A stretch of DNA of 64,000 nucleotides from an uncultured Rhodopila sp. (GCA_903932145.1 CAIZFE010000098.1:1-64000), one strand, 5' to 3'. Positions 51,147 through 60,645 are shown, counted from the stretch's first letter. The notes: a model not told the origin generated them from the sequence alone. A program made the numbers and translations.

Positions 51147-54100
51147 ATGCCAAGAGAATATGGATGGACGCGTTATTGGTACCCGTTTGATCGGCAAATT
51201 CCTATGTCCGACGGATATCTGGCCGAAGTTGAAATCGACGACGGGGGTTCCGATCAGGAAGGGCGGACCCTTACTCAGTTAAAGGACATTCCGTGCCTCG
51301 TGCTTCTGGGCGCGCCTGGGATGGGCAAGACTCGAGAAGCCGAAGCAGCGGTGACTAGCCTGCGCACTGACGGTGAACTCATTGACCTCGTGTACGCAGG
51401 CAGACGAGCAGACCCGAGCCGGACTCTCCATGACCTCCTACAAGGTACTAACTGTGCAAACTGGGTTTCGTCAGGCCGGCCCTGGTACATTTTTATTGAT
51501 GGCGTGGACGAAGCTGCGGGGGCGGCTGCAGGGTTCGAAGCCGGCTTTCAAAGTTTCCTTGATGGACTTTTGGGCACAGGTGGAGAAATTTCAACAGTCA
51601 GGCTGCGGCTGCTGTGCCGCACGGTCGAATGGACCGGAACGCTTGATCGTGCGCTAGAAACAATCTGGACTGACCAGAAAATTCAGAAGCGGCAGATCGC
51701 ACCTCTTCGGCAGATCGATGTGCGCCAAGCCAGCGACATATCAACTGGCGATAGAGATGAGGCAAAGCGATTTATGGACGCGATGGCTGATAGCCATGTC
51801 CAAGCTCTAGCTAGTCGCCCAGTGTCGTTTCAACTACTCGCCAATTTGTTTACGGAGCAAGGACGAATCCCGCCCAGACAAGCCGATCTCTATCGACTCG
51901 GCCTGCAGGCCTTGCTGGACGAACCGGACGATTATCGCAGGGGCCGTGGCGGTCGAGCTGCTTTAGATTCCGTTACGCGACTAACCGTTGCAGCCCGAAT
52001 CGCCGCCGCGACCGCTTTCTCAGGTGTGAGCCAAGTCTGGACTGGATTGGCCACGCAAGAGCAACCGACAAATGCATTCTCTCTCAACGACATTGAAGGT
52101 GGGGTCGAACCTACACCGCCATTTAGCTTTCCCGTCCGTGAAGCTGACCTGCTAGACGCGGTGCGAACTCCGCTGTTCGTCGCCATCGGGCAGGACATCT
52201 ATACGTGGGCGCACCAGACTTTCATGGAGTATCTGGCTGCTCGCTATCTGGTCGAACACGGACTTTCGCCGGTTCAGGTAATGACTTTCCTTTCTACTGA
52301 AGAAATAGACGGAGAAGGTGGAATCGCTCCGCAGCTTCGCGAAATTGCCGCTTGGGTCGCCACCATGATGCCGACATTCTTCAAGGTCCTCGCCGAACGA
52401 GAACCGGACATCTTACTCCAAAGCGACGTCGCCGCAGCGGACCCGGCTGATCGAAAGCGCCTGTTTGATGCCCTTTTGGAGCGACTGAATGCTGGCGAAT
52501 TGGTTAATGCCTACGCGGGCCTAATGCCTCAATTGGGAAAGCTTGCACATCCAGATCTTGCTTTTCAAGTTCGGAATTTTGTCCGTGATCAGTCGAAGCG
52601 CCTTTTCGCCCGGCGCGCAGCTATCGATATCGCGGAGGCAAATCACCTCAGCGAGTTAACCGAAGATTTTGTACAAATTGCGTTGGCGGAGAAGGAACCG
52701 GTCGCCTTACGCAAGGAGGCTGCAATAGCGGTTGCGCGCCTGGATCGCACAGACGTGCGCGCCCGGCTCGTGCCGCTGCTGAAAGGGGATCTCTCAGCCG
52801 ACACGAGCGATGAATTGAGGGGGGCGGCACTGCTCGCTACTTGGCCGGAGTATCTTAAGTTTACAGACTTACTAGAAGCCATCACGCCGATTAAAGACCC
52901 GAACCTTATCGGGTCCTATTCCATGTTTCTATATCGGTTGGATCTAAAGGCATGCTCACCTCAGGATGCCAGGGCCGCTATTGAATGGCTCCGCACGAGG
53001 TTGCCTCGACACAATGACAGTGATCTAGATTCTAGTATGCAACGGGTAATGCCGAAATTTTTCTGGGCAGCTGCTGCGCAATCGGGCGACAAATCGGTTC
53101 GCGAAGCGTTGGGGCAACTTATAGCACAAGAATTCCAAAAACCATCACACTTGATATTTGATAGAGATAAGGAGAAGGGAACACCATGGCCGTCCGCAAT
53201 CGCCGACCGGCTTCACATAGTAGAACAAATCCTTAAGCACTGTCCCGATCAGGTTCAGGCTATACGATATATTCATTATTTTGTTCCGGATCTCATTAGG
53301 ACAGGGGACCTAGCTGCGTACCTTGTTGCGATCAAAGCCAGTAGCAATGAGAAATTGCGGATTGCATTTGCGGATACTGTAGCGACGATCTTTCGAGATC
53401 GAGAACTTGACTCGCTAAACGATTTTTGGGACGTAGCCGAAGAAATTCCAGAAGTGAAGGCTGCCTTAAAGGCGTCCTACCACACTTATCTTGATTCGCC
53501 GGATGTGGAGTGGATGCGGAACGAGCTGCTTCGCAGCAAGAAGGTTGAGGAACGCAAGGCAAATCGAGAAAATGAAAGCAATAGGGTCGCGCACGTTATA
53601 ACTGAGACCCTCGGTCGCATCGAACAAGGAGAAATCGAACTTTGGTGGCAGCTTAATCTCCAACTTTTCGTTTCGGCTACTGGCCGGTACGAAAGCGAGT
53701 TCGAGTTTCGTGCTGATCTGAGGGACACTCCGGGCTGGATAGGTCTGAGCGAACTCGATCAACAACGAATAATAGATGGTGCGTTCTCATATCTCACACA
53801 TTCGCGGTTGAATACATTGAGATGGTTGGGTACCAACACGCAACATCGCCCCGCATCGGCAGGATTTAGGGCCTTTAGGTTAATCAGGGACGAACGTCCA
53901 GAGATGTTTGATAGCCTACCTTTCGGCGTTTGGAAAGCTTGGGCGCCGGCTACGATCGGTTTTTTTGACAACAACTTCAGTGAAGGCTCTTCCGCGCAGG
54001 CCGCGATCGTTCGAAGAGCATATGAGGTGGCTCCAGACGCCATCATTTGCGCGATCATCCGAATGGCTTTGGGTCCAAAATCGACGGGAGTCTCTCGACG

Positions 54101-56216
54101 CGTGCTCGAACTCCTGGAGGGTGTTTTCGACGAACGCCTCGGGGTTGTAATAGAGACCCTGGTAAACCGCCGAGGCCTGCGGGGGACTAGTCGCGATGCT
54201 GACCTGCGTGCTTTTCTGGTGCGCATGGGCTATCGCCCCGCAGTTCAATCCGTAATGGATGCTCTCGCTACCCACGTGACTTCCGACTTGACGATTCATG
54301 CCATTGGATCCGAGCATACGACTGAGGTCGGAAATGTTGCTTCGCTGGCTGGCGCCGCTGCGCAGCTTCTCGCCGATGGATTTGCACAGATGTGGGACGA
54401 GGTTCTTGCTCTCCGCATACGCGATGCCACCCTTGCGAAAGCCATATGGGAAGCGTTTTCAGTAGCACGGGCCAATAGGCAATCAGCGGGGCTGGCCGAT
54501 CTACTCCCGGACAGTATCGCGAGTGCCTATCTTGATCTTGAGGCCCTATTTCCGAAGCCACAAGAGGCAATCCAGACGGATAGGGCTCGGTTGCTGTCGG
54601 CGATCGACCACATTGACCAAGTAAAAGGCGGGTTTCTTAACCATCTAGTGGCAAGAGGAACGCAGGATTCGGTAATCGCCGTTGGCCGAATCGCCGACGC
54701 CCTGCCTGAAACAGAGTGGTTGCGGTGGCGCATGCAGGAGGCACGTCAGAACTTTCGCGCCAAGGCACGGCAATTGTATCCGCCTCATGAAGTCATACGC
54801 GTGATTGGAGCGTTGCAACCGCCGCTACCCGTCCGCAACGAGGTCGAGGCCTTTCAATTTGCCTTAGCAAGAGAACTGGGCACTGCGTCCGCATTCATCG
54901 TTCCCACCGACGCGTCAGGCCCGGCAATTTCCTCGGTCGCAAATCCGATCATTTGCGCGGGTCGCCGACTAAAGATTGTTGCTATTGCAACTGAATGGCG
55001 ATCAGGCCATGGCGGCATTTCTACGCTTAACCGGGAACTCTGCCTCGCGATGGCGGCGCTTGATCACGAGGTTTGGTGCGTAGCCCTTGACGTCAGCGAA
55101 AAGGAGCGGCTCGAAGCTCAGCCCCTCGGCGTAGCATTGGTCGAATGTCCGGTGGCGCTTGGCATAGATAAGGAAAGTAGGAGCCGGTTTCTGTTGTTGA
55201 GGGCAAGTATGCTCGGCGGGACGCAGCCAGACGTTGTGATCGGCCACGACCTTATAACGGGGCATTACGGCCTCCAACTCTCGAAGGAACTTGGCGGAAT
55301 CTACGCTCACTTCTTGCATACCGTCCCTGAAGAGTCCGAGGGTATAAAGGATCGATTTCAGGACCACTTGGGTCCTCAAACGTTGCGTGGCGATGACAAG
55401 CGTGAGGCCCAAATAGCCCTGTGCAAAGAGGCTCAGCTCGTGATTTCCATAGGGCCGAAAATTCATGGTTATGCCGCCCAGCGGCTCCGCAATGGTCCGC
55501 CGCTTCATGAGATGATGCCGGGCCTGAATCCGTCTCTTCTGAGGCACCAGCCGGACCTATCCCGCTTGCGTCGTAATCATTGCTTGCTCACGGCTCGGAT
55601 GCAGGGTGCGGTTCTCAAGGGTGTACAGCTCGGATGTGAAGCGATTCGAAAAGTCGGTACGGAGCAGTCTTGGGGGGCCGGACTCCGCCCGTGGCTAGTG
55701 ATACGAGGGTTCGATCCAGACGTTGCAGATAATGAATTTACGAAAATTGGATTATTCAAAGATTTCAACAATTTTGTGCAGCCGAGGAAGTACACTCACG
55801 ATGTCATAGAGATCCATGACGATATTAAGGCCTCATCATTAGTCATTATGCCATCGATAAGTGAAGGATTTGGCTTAAGCGCCTTCGAGGCGGTTGCCGC
55901 GGGCGTGCCGGTCCTCGTTTCTTACGAGAGCGGTCTTGCGGAGTACATTCTTACAGCCGGCGCCAATGGTGACATAGATCGGGCAATATCCGATGGGTGC
56001 GTAGCCAACGTAGTCGGCGAGAACGGATCTATCGCGGACGAGTGGGCCGACAAAATCAACCGACTTCTCTCTGATCGACCGAAGGCATTTGAGCGAGCGA
56101 GGGCGCTGCGAATGGCGCTCGCGCCGCTATTATCTTGGTCTCGTGCGGCCGAAGGCTTCTCTAAGGCAGTTTGTAACGTCCTCGATGTTGCCGCGGAGGG
56201 GGTTCGTAGTGAATGA
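51147..56216 (+). CDS. NACHT-like NTPase fused to a GT4 glycosyltransferase
   Basis: A 1,689-residue protein in AT-richer DNA. Residues ~45-330 form a P-loop STAND/NACHT-like NTPase: Walker A LGAPGMGKT (54-62), Walker B WYIFIDGVDEA (~113-123), and a winged-helix-like region to ~370 (HQTFMEYLAARYLVEHG). From ~380 to ~1,260 the sequence is helical, with HEAT/ARM-like stretches (RKEAAIAVARLDRTDVRARL). Residues ~1,272-1,689 are a GT-B glycosyltransferase of the GT4 type: RLKIVAIATEWRSGHGGIST, VVIGHDLITGHYGLQLSKEL and the donor signature SEGFGLSAFEAVAAGVP (~1,570). STAND NTPases often sense a trigger and switch on an attached effector; here the effector would be a glycosyltransferase. It stands between paralogous cassettes. 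Confidence 0.7.
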   Translation: MPREYGWTRYWYPFDRQIPMSDGYLAEVEIDDGGSDQEGRTLTQLKDIPCLVLLGAPGMGKTREAEAAVTSLRTDGELIDLVYAGRRADPSRTLHDLLQGTNCANWVSSGRPWYIFIDGVDEAAGAAAGFEAGFQSFLDGLLGTGGEISTVRLRLLCRTVEWTGTLDRALETIWTDQKIQKRQIAPLRQIDVRQASDISTGDRDEAKRFMDAMADSHVQALASRPVSFQLLANLFTEQGRIPPRQADLYRLGLQALLDEPDDYRRGRGGRAALDSVTRLTVAARIAAATAFSGVSQVWTGLATQEQPTNAFSLNDIEGGVEPTPPFSFPVREADLLDAVRTPLFVAIGQDIYTWAHQTFMEYLAARYLVEHGLSPVQVMTFLSTEEIDGEGGIAPQLREIAAWVATMMPTFFKVLAEREPDILLQSDVAAADPADRKRLFDALLERLNAGELVNAYAGLMPQLGKLAHPDLAFQVRNFVRDQSKRLFARRAAIDIAEANHLSELTEDFVQIALAEKEPVALRKEAAIAVARLDRTDVRARLVPLLKGDLSADTSDELRGAALLATWPEYLKFTDLLEAITPIKDPNLIGSYSMFLYRLDLKACSPQDARAAIEWLRTRLPRHNDSDLDSSMQRVMPKFFWAAAAQSGDKSVREALGQLIAQEFQKPSHLIFDRDKEKGTPWPSAIADRLHIVEQILKHCPDQVQAIRYIHYFVPDLIRTGDLAAYLVAIKASSNEKLRIAFADTVATIFRDRELDSLNDFWDVAEEIPEVKAALKASYHTYLDSPDVEWMRNELLRSKKVEERKANRENESNRVAHVITETLGRIEQGEIELWWQLNLQLFVSATGRYESEFEFRADLRDTPGWIGLSELDQQRIIDGAFSYLTHSRLNTLRWLGTNTQHRPASAGFRAFRLIRDERPEMFDSLPFGVWKAWAPATIGFFDNNFSEGSSAQAAIVRRAYEVAPDAIICAIIRMALGPKSTGVSRRVLELLEGVFDERLGVVIETLVNRRGLRGTSRDADLRAFLVRMGYRPAVQSVMDALATHVTSDLTIHAIGSEHTTEVGNVASLAGAAAQLLADGFAQMWDEVLALRIRDATLAKAIWEAFSVARANRQSAGLADLLPDSIASAYLDLEALFPKPQEAIQTDRARLLSAIDHIDQVKGGFLNHLVARGTQDSVIAVGRIADALPETEWLRWRMQEARQNFRAKARQLYPPHEVIRVIGALQPPLPVRNEVEAFQFALARELGTASAFIVPTDASGPAISSVANPIICAGRRLKIVAIATEWRSGHGGISTLNRELCLAMAALDHEVWCVALDVSEKERLEAQPLGVALVECPVALGIDKESRSRFLLLRASMLGGTQPDVVIGHDLITGHYGLQLSKELGGIYAHFLHTVPEESEGIKDRFQDHLGPQTLRGDDKREAQIALCKEAQLVISIGPKIHGYAAQRLRNGPPLHEMMPGLNPSLLRHQPDLSRLRRNHCLLTARMQGAVLKGVQLGCEAIRKVGTEQSWGAGLRPWLVIRGFDPDVADNEFTKIGLFKDFNNFVQPRKYTHDVIEIHDDIKASSLVIMPSISEGFGLSAFEAVAAGVPVLVSYESGLAEYILTAGANGDIDRAISDGCVANVVGENGSIADEWADKINRLLSDRPKAFERARALRMALAPLLSWSRAAEGFSKAVCNVLDVAAEGVRSE

Positions 56217-56511
56217 AGTAAACCGGTGATCAGAGAACTACCGCAGTTCGATATGGTGAACAGTGTAGTCGGGTTCTGCAGGAGGCTTACGGTTCCCACG
56301 TTCAAGTCCGAAATCCAAAGAAGGGACCGCCGGGACCGTTAACCCCATATTAACCAATATGCGCGATAATGCCGCGCATGAGCGCCCGTGCCCCCGGAAC
56401 CTGTCTTGACCAAACGAACCCTCCGCCCCGGCATCAAGAGCTTGATATCGCTCGGAAGTTGGGACGCAGAAATGTTGCCCCAGGGTGCCGATATGGCGTA
56501 TATGAGGAGCC

Positions 56512-56700
56512 ATGAACACAGTCGCGAAGTCACCTGTGCCGAAAACGACCCGGCGGAAAGCCAAGGTCGTGTCGATGTATCGCGGTATTCGCCTTCCGGA
56601 CATGAGCGCCGGATCGCGGTTCACTAATGAAGAAGTCGCCACGGCCATTGACGCCGCGATCGCCGAGCACCCCATCGTGTTCCCTGTTCGGGAAGACTGA
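56512..56700 (+). CDS. 62-residue cassette protein, copy 2
   Basis: A 62-residue protein: MNTVAKSPVPKTTRRKAKVV, then MYRGIRLPDMSAGSRFT and IDAAIAEHPIVFPVRED. A GAGGAG ribosome-binding site stands before ATG 56512. It is the paralogue of the genes at 49853 and 57704. Conservation of YRGIRLPDMSAGS across three copies suggests it is a real protein. Confidence 0.65.
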   Translation: MNTVAKSPVPKTTRRKAKVVSMYRGIRLPDMSAGSRFTNEEVATAIDAAIAEHPIVFPVRED

Positions 56701-57352
56701 CCGAGCACGATCGGTCTTTATCAACTGTCCGTTCGACCCGGAGTACAAATGGCTTCTGCGGGCAGCCTGTTTCACGATGTTGACCTGCAGTTACCTGCCG
56801 CGTTGCGCGCTGGATTACAGCGACAGCGGCGCCGTGCGTTTCACCGAGATCGTCAAATTGATCACCTCCTGCGACCTGTCGATCCACGACATCTCGCGGG
56901 TGGAGCTGGATCGTGCATCGCGCCTGCCGCGGTTCAACATGCCGCTGGAATTGGGCGCTGACCTGGGCTTGCGTTTGGCCGGGCCACCGCTCCAGCGGCG
57001 GCGCAGGACGCTGATTCTCGACGCCGAGGCGCACCGGTACGACAAGACCCTATCGGACATCTCGGGTATGGATATCGACGCCCACGCCAATAACCCGCGG
57101 CAGGTTATTCGCCTGGTCAGAGACTGGCTCAACGCGAACCGCCGGCCGGGAACGCCGCCGTTGCCCGGTGCGGTGGCGATCAACGAGGATTATGGCGCGT
57201 ATCTTGGATTTGCGCAGCGAATTGTCGCGAAGCTGCGGCTCGATCCGCACGATGACATGCCGCATGGGGATTATGTGCATGTCGTGGTGCTGGCATTGCC
57301 CTCGATCGAGGCTGCGCGGGGAGTGTTGGTTGATACGGTTGGGGTAGGATAG
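56627..57352 (+). CDS. FINCPFD-type cassette protein, copy 2
   Basis: A 241-residue protein. It has FINCPFDPEYKWLLRAACFT, TCSYLPRCALDYSDSGAVRF, IVKLITSCDLSIHDISRVEL, then PRFNMPLELGADLGLRLA, then a second half with RRTLILDAEAHRYDKTLSDI, PRQVIRLVRDWLNANRRPG and DDMPHGDYVHVVVLALP. The order strand, CPFD loop, helix, CD..I.DIS strand, and a Glu in MPLELG recalls TIR- or nucleoside-deoxyribosyltransferase-like Rossmann folds, where such a Glu is catalytic. The relationship is inferred from the pattern only. The start overlaps the 62-residue gene; ATG 56627 is the earliest, and the true start may be nearer SVFI. Confidence 0.6.
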   Translation: MKKSPRPLTPRSPSTPSCSLFGKTDRARSVFINCPFDPEYKWLLRAACFTMLTCSYLPRCALDYSDSGAVRFTEIVKLITSCDLSIHDISRVELDRASRLPRFNMPLELGADLGLRLAGPPLQRRRRTLILDAEAHRYDKTLSDISGMDIDAHANNPRQVIRLVRDWLNANRRPGTPPLPGAVAINEDYGAYLGFAQRIVAKLRLDPHDDMPHGDYVHVVVLALPSIEAARGVLVDTVGVG

Positions 57353-57703
57353 GGCCGATTGTGTCTCATCCGCCCAGCCGGAACCGCCCCGGGTGTCGCG
57401 CCGCGGGCAAACGATGTTCATGCCGATACGGTCCCTCCCGCAACGGGTTGATCGACGCCGTTGGCATGTTCCGGCCATGATCGTCGGCGCCGGCGGTCTT
57501 TGGCTGTCGCGCCGTCCATAACAAAACAGCGGCGCCGTTAACTCCGTATTAACCAATAAGCGCGATAATGCCGCGCATGATCGTCTGTGTCCCCGCACCT
57601 GACCCAACGCACCCTCCGCTTCGGCATCAAGAGATTGATATCGCTCGGAAGTCGGGATGCAGCGATGTTGCCCGGGGCGCCGAAATGACGTATAGGAGGA
57701 GCC
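57353..57703. other. Intercassette region
   Basis: About 350 bases between the second and third cassettes. The first ~180 have no feature I can support. From ~57537 they repeat the leader of the tandem unit, ending in the AGGAGG site of the third 62-residue gene. A conserved GATAAT in both leaders is a possible -10. Confidence 0.5.
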
Positions 57704-57892
57704 ATGAACACAGAAGCAAAGTTACCTGTGCCGAAGAAACGCCAACGGAAAGCCAAGGTCGGCTCGACCTATCAGGGCATCCGTATTCTGGACATGAGTG
57801 CCGGATCGCAATTCACCCGCGAAGAAGTCATACGGGCCGTTGAAGCTGCGATCGCCAAATGCCCCGAGGCGTTCGCCGTTCGGAAGACTTAG
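57704..57892 (+). CDS. 62-residue cassette protein, copy 3
   Basis: A 62-residue protein: MNTEAKLPVPKKRQRKAKVG, then TYQGIRILDMSAGSQFT and VEAAIAKCPEAFAVRKT. An AGGAGG site precedes ATG 57704. It is the most diverged of the three copies, yet the start, length and DMSAGS block are kept. Confidence 0.65.
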   Translation: MNTEAKLPVPKKRQRKAKVGSTYQGIRILDMSAGSQFTREEVIRAVEAAIAKCPEAFAVRKT

Positions 57893-58586
57893 CCGAGCGC
57901 GATCGGTCTTTATCAACTGTCCGTTCGACCCGGAATACAAACTTCTGCTGCGTGCAGCTTGCTTCGTGATCCAAATCTGCGGGTACCAGCCGCGTTCCGC
58001 ACTGGATTACAGCGATAGCGGCGTTGTGCGTTTCACCGAGATCATCAAATTGATCACCTCGTGCGACCTGTCGATCCATGACATCTCGCGGGTGCAGTTG
58101 GATCGAGCATCGCGCCTGCCACGATTCAATATGCCGTTGGAATTGGGGGCTGACCTTGGCCTGCGTTTGGCCGGCCCACCACTCCAGCGGCGGCGCCGGA
58201 CGCTGATTCTCGACGCCGAGGCGCACCGGTATGACAAGACGCTGTCAGATATTTCCGGCATGGATATTGACGTCCACGCCAATGATCCGCGGCAGGTCAT
58301 TCGTCTGGTCAGGGACTGGCTGAATACGAATCGCTGGCACGGGACTCCGCCTTTGCCCGGGGCGGCGGCGATTAACGACGATTACCAAGCGTATCCCGGA
58401 TTTGCGCACGAGATTGTCGCGACGCTGCGGCTGGATCCTCACGACGACCTGCCGCATGGGGATTATCTGCATGTGGTATCGGTGGCGTTGCCGAGGATCG
58501 AAGCGTCGCGGGCCCGCGTGGTCGGCGCGGTTGCGATCGGCGCGGTGACAGGGGCGTCACCGCCCTGGCCGGGCCTGACCTCGTGA
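57798..58586 (+). CDS. FINCPFD-type cassette protein, copy 3
   Basis: A 262-residue paralogue of copy 2: VFINCPFDPEYKLLLRAACF, ALDYSDSGVVRFTEIIKLIT, SIHDISRVQLDRASRLPRFN and, in the second half, RRTLILDAEAHRYDKTLSDI and PHGDYLHVVSVALPRIEASR. The C-terminal ~25 residues (ending SPPWPGLTS) differ from copy 2 because the frame reads on. The start used, ATG 57798, lies inside the 62-residue gene and is not conserved between copies. Confidence 0.6.
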   Translation: MPDRNSPAKKSYGPLKLRSPNAPRRSPFGRLSRARSVFINCPFDPEYKLLLRAACFVIQICGYQPRSALDYSDSGVVRFTEIIKLITSCDLSIHDISRVQLDRASRLPRFNMPLELGADLGLRLAGPPLQRRRRTLILDAEAHRYDKTLSDISGMDIDVHANDPRQVIRLVRDWLNTNRWHGTPPLPGAAAINDDYQAYPGFAHEIVATLRLDPHDDLPHGDYLHVVSVALPRIEASRARVVGAVAIGAVTGASPPWPGLTS

Positions 58587-58691
58587 TCCCTTCGAACGTC
58601 GGCGACCCGACGGAACCCGGATCAAGGCCGGAGGCTGGTTGCGGCAAAGGCTTGGATGGCGGGCGCCCGCAAAGACGACCCTCCCCCGGTT

Positions 58692-59237
58692 CTACCGGAC
58701 GACCTTCAACCCCGACCGGAAATCCCGCGCCAGGGCGCGGTATACCGTGGCGTTGCGGTCGAATTTGATGCGTTCCTCGGCGTCCATGACGCGGCGCAGT
58801 TTGGCGGGGGCGCCGGTCCACAGCTCATTCGGGCCGATCACCTTGCCGGGGGTCAGAAGGCCGCCAGCGCCGAGCATGCCGCCTTCCTCGATCACCGCCC
58901 CATCCAGAACCGTCGCGCTGATGCCCACAAAAGCTCGGTTTTTCAATGTGCAGGCGTGGATCACCGCGTTGTGGCCGACCGTCACGTCGTCGCCGATGTG
59001 CGTGTCCATGCCGCCGGAGTCGACGTGGAGGATCGACCCGTCCTGGATGTTGGTGCGGGCGCCGATGCGGATCAGGCCCATGTCGCCTCGGACCAGGCAG
59101 TGGAACCAGATGCCGGTTTCCGATCCGATCACCACGTCGCCGATGATCGCGGCGGTGGGGGCGATGAAGGCGTCCTCGGCGATCACCGGGGTGACGCCGT
59201 TCAGCGAAAAGACGGTTCCGTACGGCCAAACAGACAT
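58692..59237 (-). CDS. Gamma carbonic anhydrase family protein
   Basis: A 181-residue left-handed beta-helix protein of the gamma-CA/YrdA type. Hexapeptide repeats run through (IAEDAFIAPTAAIIGDVVIG), with metal histidines in SILHVDSGGM and HIGDDVTVGHNAVIHACTL. Metal-binding and CA activity are plausible; many homologues are inactive or of unknown role. It starts immediately after the argC stop (TGA-ATG). Confidence 0.9.
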   Translation of the reverse strand: MSVWPYGTVFSLNGVTPVIAEDAFIAPTAAIIGDVVIGSETGIWFHCLVRGDMGLIRIGARTNIQDGSILHVDSGGMDTHIGDDVTVGHNAVIHACTLKNRAFVGISATVLDGAVIEEGGMLGAGGLLTPGKVIGPNELWTGAPAKLRRVMDAEERIKFDRNATVYRALARDFRSGLKVVR

Positions 59238-60170
59238 TCAGCGACTCCCTACCCCGGTATGCAGACCGAGCATCAGGGCGATGTTTTGGACAGCGGCGCC
59301 GGAGGCACCTTTACCGAGGTTGTCCAGCCGCGCGACCAGGACGGCCTGACGGTGCTTCTCGTTGGTGGCGACATACAGTTCCAGGCGGTCGGTGTCGTTC
59401 AGCGCCTCAGGCTCCAGTTTGCCGTCGGCGGGGGACGCGACCACCCGGACCAGATCGCAGCCGGCGTAGTAGGCTTCCAGGGCGGCGCGCAGGTCGGCTC
59501 CGGCCGGTTTGCCGGGCAGCGTGTCCAGGTGCAGCGGGATGGAGACCAGCATGCCCTGCATGTAGTGCCCGACAGCCGGCACGAAGATCGGCCGACGGTT
59601 CAGGCTGCCATACTGTTCGATCTCCGCCACGTGCTTGTGTTCCAGGCCGAGGCCATACAGTTCGAACGCCGGGCCGTGGGTGGAGTCGTGCGCCTGGATC
59701 ATGGCCTTGCCGCCGCCGGAGTAGCCGGAGACGGCATTGATGGTGATGGGGTAGTCGGCCAGGATCAGCCCGGCATCGACCAGCGGGCGGAGCAGGCTAA
59801 CGGCTCCCGTCGGGTAGCAGCCGGGGTTGCTGACGTTCCGCGCGGCGGCGATGCGTTCGGCCTGGCCGGGGGCCATTTCGGCGAACCCGTAGACCCAGTC
59901 GGGCGCGACCCGGTGGGCGGTGGAGGCGTCCAGCACTTTCGGCGCGGCGTTGCCGAGGGAGGCGGCCATGGCGGCGGATTCTTTGGCGGCATCGTCGGGC
60001 AGGCACAGGACGATCAGGTCCACTTCCGCCATGATGTCGCGCCGGGCGGAGGGATCGCGGCGTCGGTCGGACGGCAGGCTTTTCAACGTGACCGCGGGAA
60101 TGGCCGCGAGACGCTCGCGGATGCCAAGGCCCGTGGTGCCGGATTCGCCGTCGATGAAGACCGATGTCAT
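59238..60170 (-). CDS. argC: N-acetyl-gamma-glutamyl-phosphate reductase
   Basis: A 310-residue ArgC (type 2), which reduces N-acetylglutamyl phosphate in arginine synthesis. It has the Rossmann start [18 protein letters not shown], the catalytic cysteine motif [30 protein letters not shown] and [20 protein letters not shown]. The start is ATG 60170 (MTSVFIDG). Other arg genes are not near. Confidence 0.93.
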   Translation of the reverse strand: MTSVFIDGESGTTGLGIRERLAAIPAVTLKSLPSDRRRDPSARRDIMAEVDLIVLCLPDDAAKESAAMAASLGNAAPKVLDASTAHRVAPDWVYGFAEMAPGQAERIAAARNVSNPGCYPTGAVSLLRPLVDAGLILADYPITINAVSGYSGGGKAMIQAHDSTHGPAFELYGLGLEHKHVAEIEQYGSLNRRPIFVPAVGHYMQGMLVSIPLHLDTLPGKPAGADLRAALEAYYAGCDLVRVVASPADGKLEPEALNDTDRLELYVATNEKHRQAVLVARLDNLGKGASGAAVQNIALMLGLHTGVGSR

Positions 60171-60323
60171 GTGTCGCAATCCCTTTCCGTGGGCGGAAAA
60201 TCGCGGTGTGGCGGCGGAAAAGCAAGGGGTGTCGGCGCGGGGCAGGTCTGTTGCGCTTGACAGGAGGGGAGGCGGCCACTACCAAGCGCCCCTTCGAGTT
60301 TGACCAGGATAGTAGCGCGTATC

Positions 60324-60449
60324 ATGAGAGTCCGTAACAGCCTGCGTTCCGCCAAGGTCCGCGACAAGAACTGCCGTGTGGTCCGTCGCCGTGGGCGGGT
60401 TTATGTGATCAACAAGAAGAACCCGCGCATGAAGTGCCGGCAGGGGTAG
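60324..60449 (+). CDS. rpmJ: Ribosomal protein L36
   Basis: A 41-residue L36, too short for usual gene finders. The sequence [20 protein letters not shown], then [20 protein letters not shown], is the standard L36 (YkgO-like, 41 residues). A Cys is present in KNC and KC, leaving only part of the zinc set. It is alone, and a strong hairpin follows 50 bases after it. Confidence 0.95.
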   Translation: MRVRNSLRSAKVRDKNCRVVRRRGRVYVINKKNPRMKCRQG

Positions 60450-60499
60450 GCTTCGCCTCCTCGTTCGGCTTGGTCCGAACCGCCTTTATAGCATGACGC

Positions 60500-60524
60500 A
60501 ATAGCCGGGCTTGTCCCGGCTATT
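60500..60524 (+). terminator. Terminator-like hairpin after rpmJ
   Basis: A perfect 10-bp stem AATAGCCGGG/CCCGGCTATT with a CTTGT loop, 50 bases after the rpmJ stop. It has the same CTTGT loop as the dispersed hairpins. The downstream sequence is AATGTT, without a T-run. Confidence 0.55.
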
Positions 60525-60645
60525 AATGTTCGAGCCGCTGTTGGGTTCGGCGCGATTCGCGGAGACCCTGATTTGCTCGGGTCCCTGCGTCCGCTATCCG
60601 ACACAAACACGGATAACGACTCCGTATTGTCATCACGGTGCCAGC

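Larger units (their letters stand above)
56332..58540 (+). repeat. ~1.2-kb tandem duplication carrying the two-gene cassette
   Basis: Two direct units (starting near 56338 and 57537, about 1.2 kb apart) share an upstream leader with TTAACC...GCGATAATGCCGCGCATGA, then GGCATCAAGAG...TTGATATCGCTCGGAAG, the ribosome-binding site, the 62-residue gene and the overlapping larger gene. They differ at many bases and small indels. Confidence 0.75.

Noticed and set aside
58656-60260. Long plus-strand frame opposite gamma-CA and argC
   Set aside because: Spans two conserved minus-strand genes; composition typical of a shadow frame.
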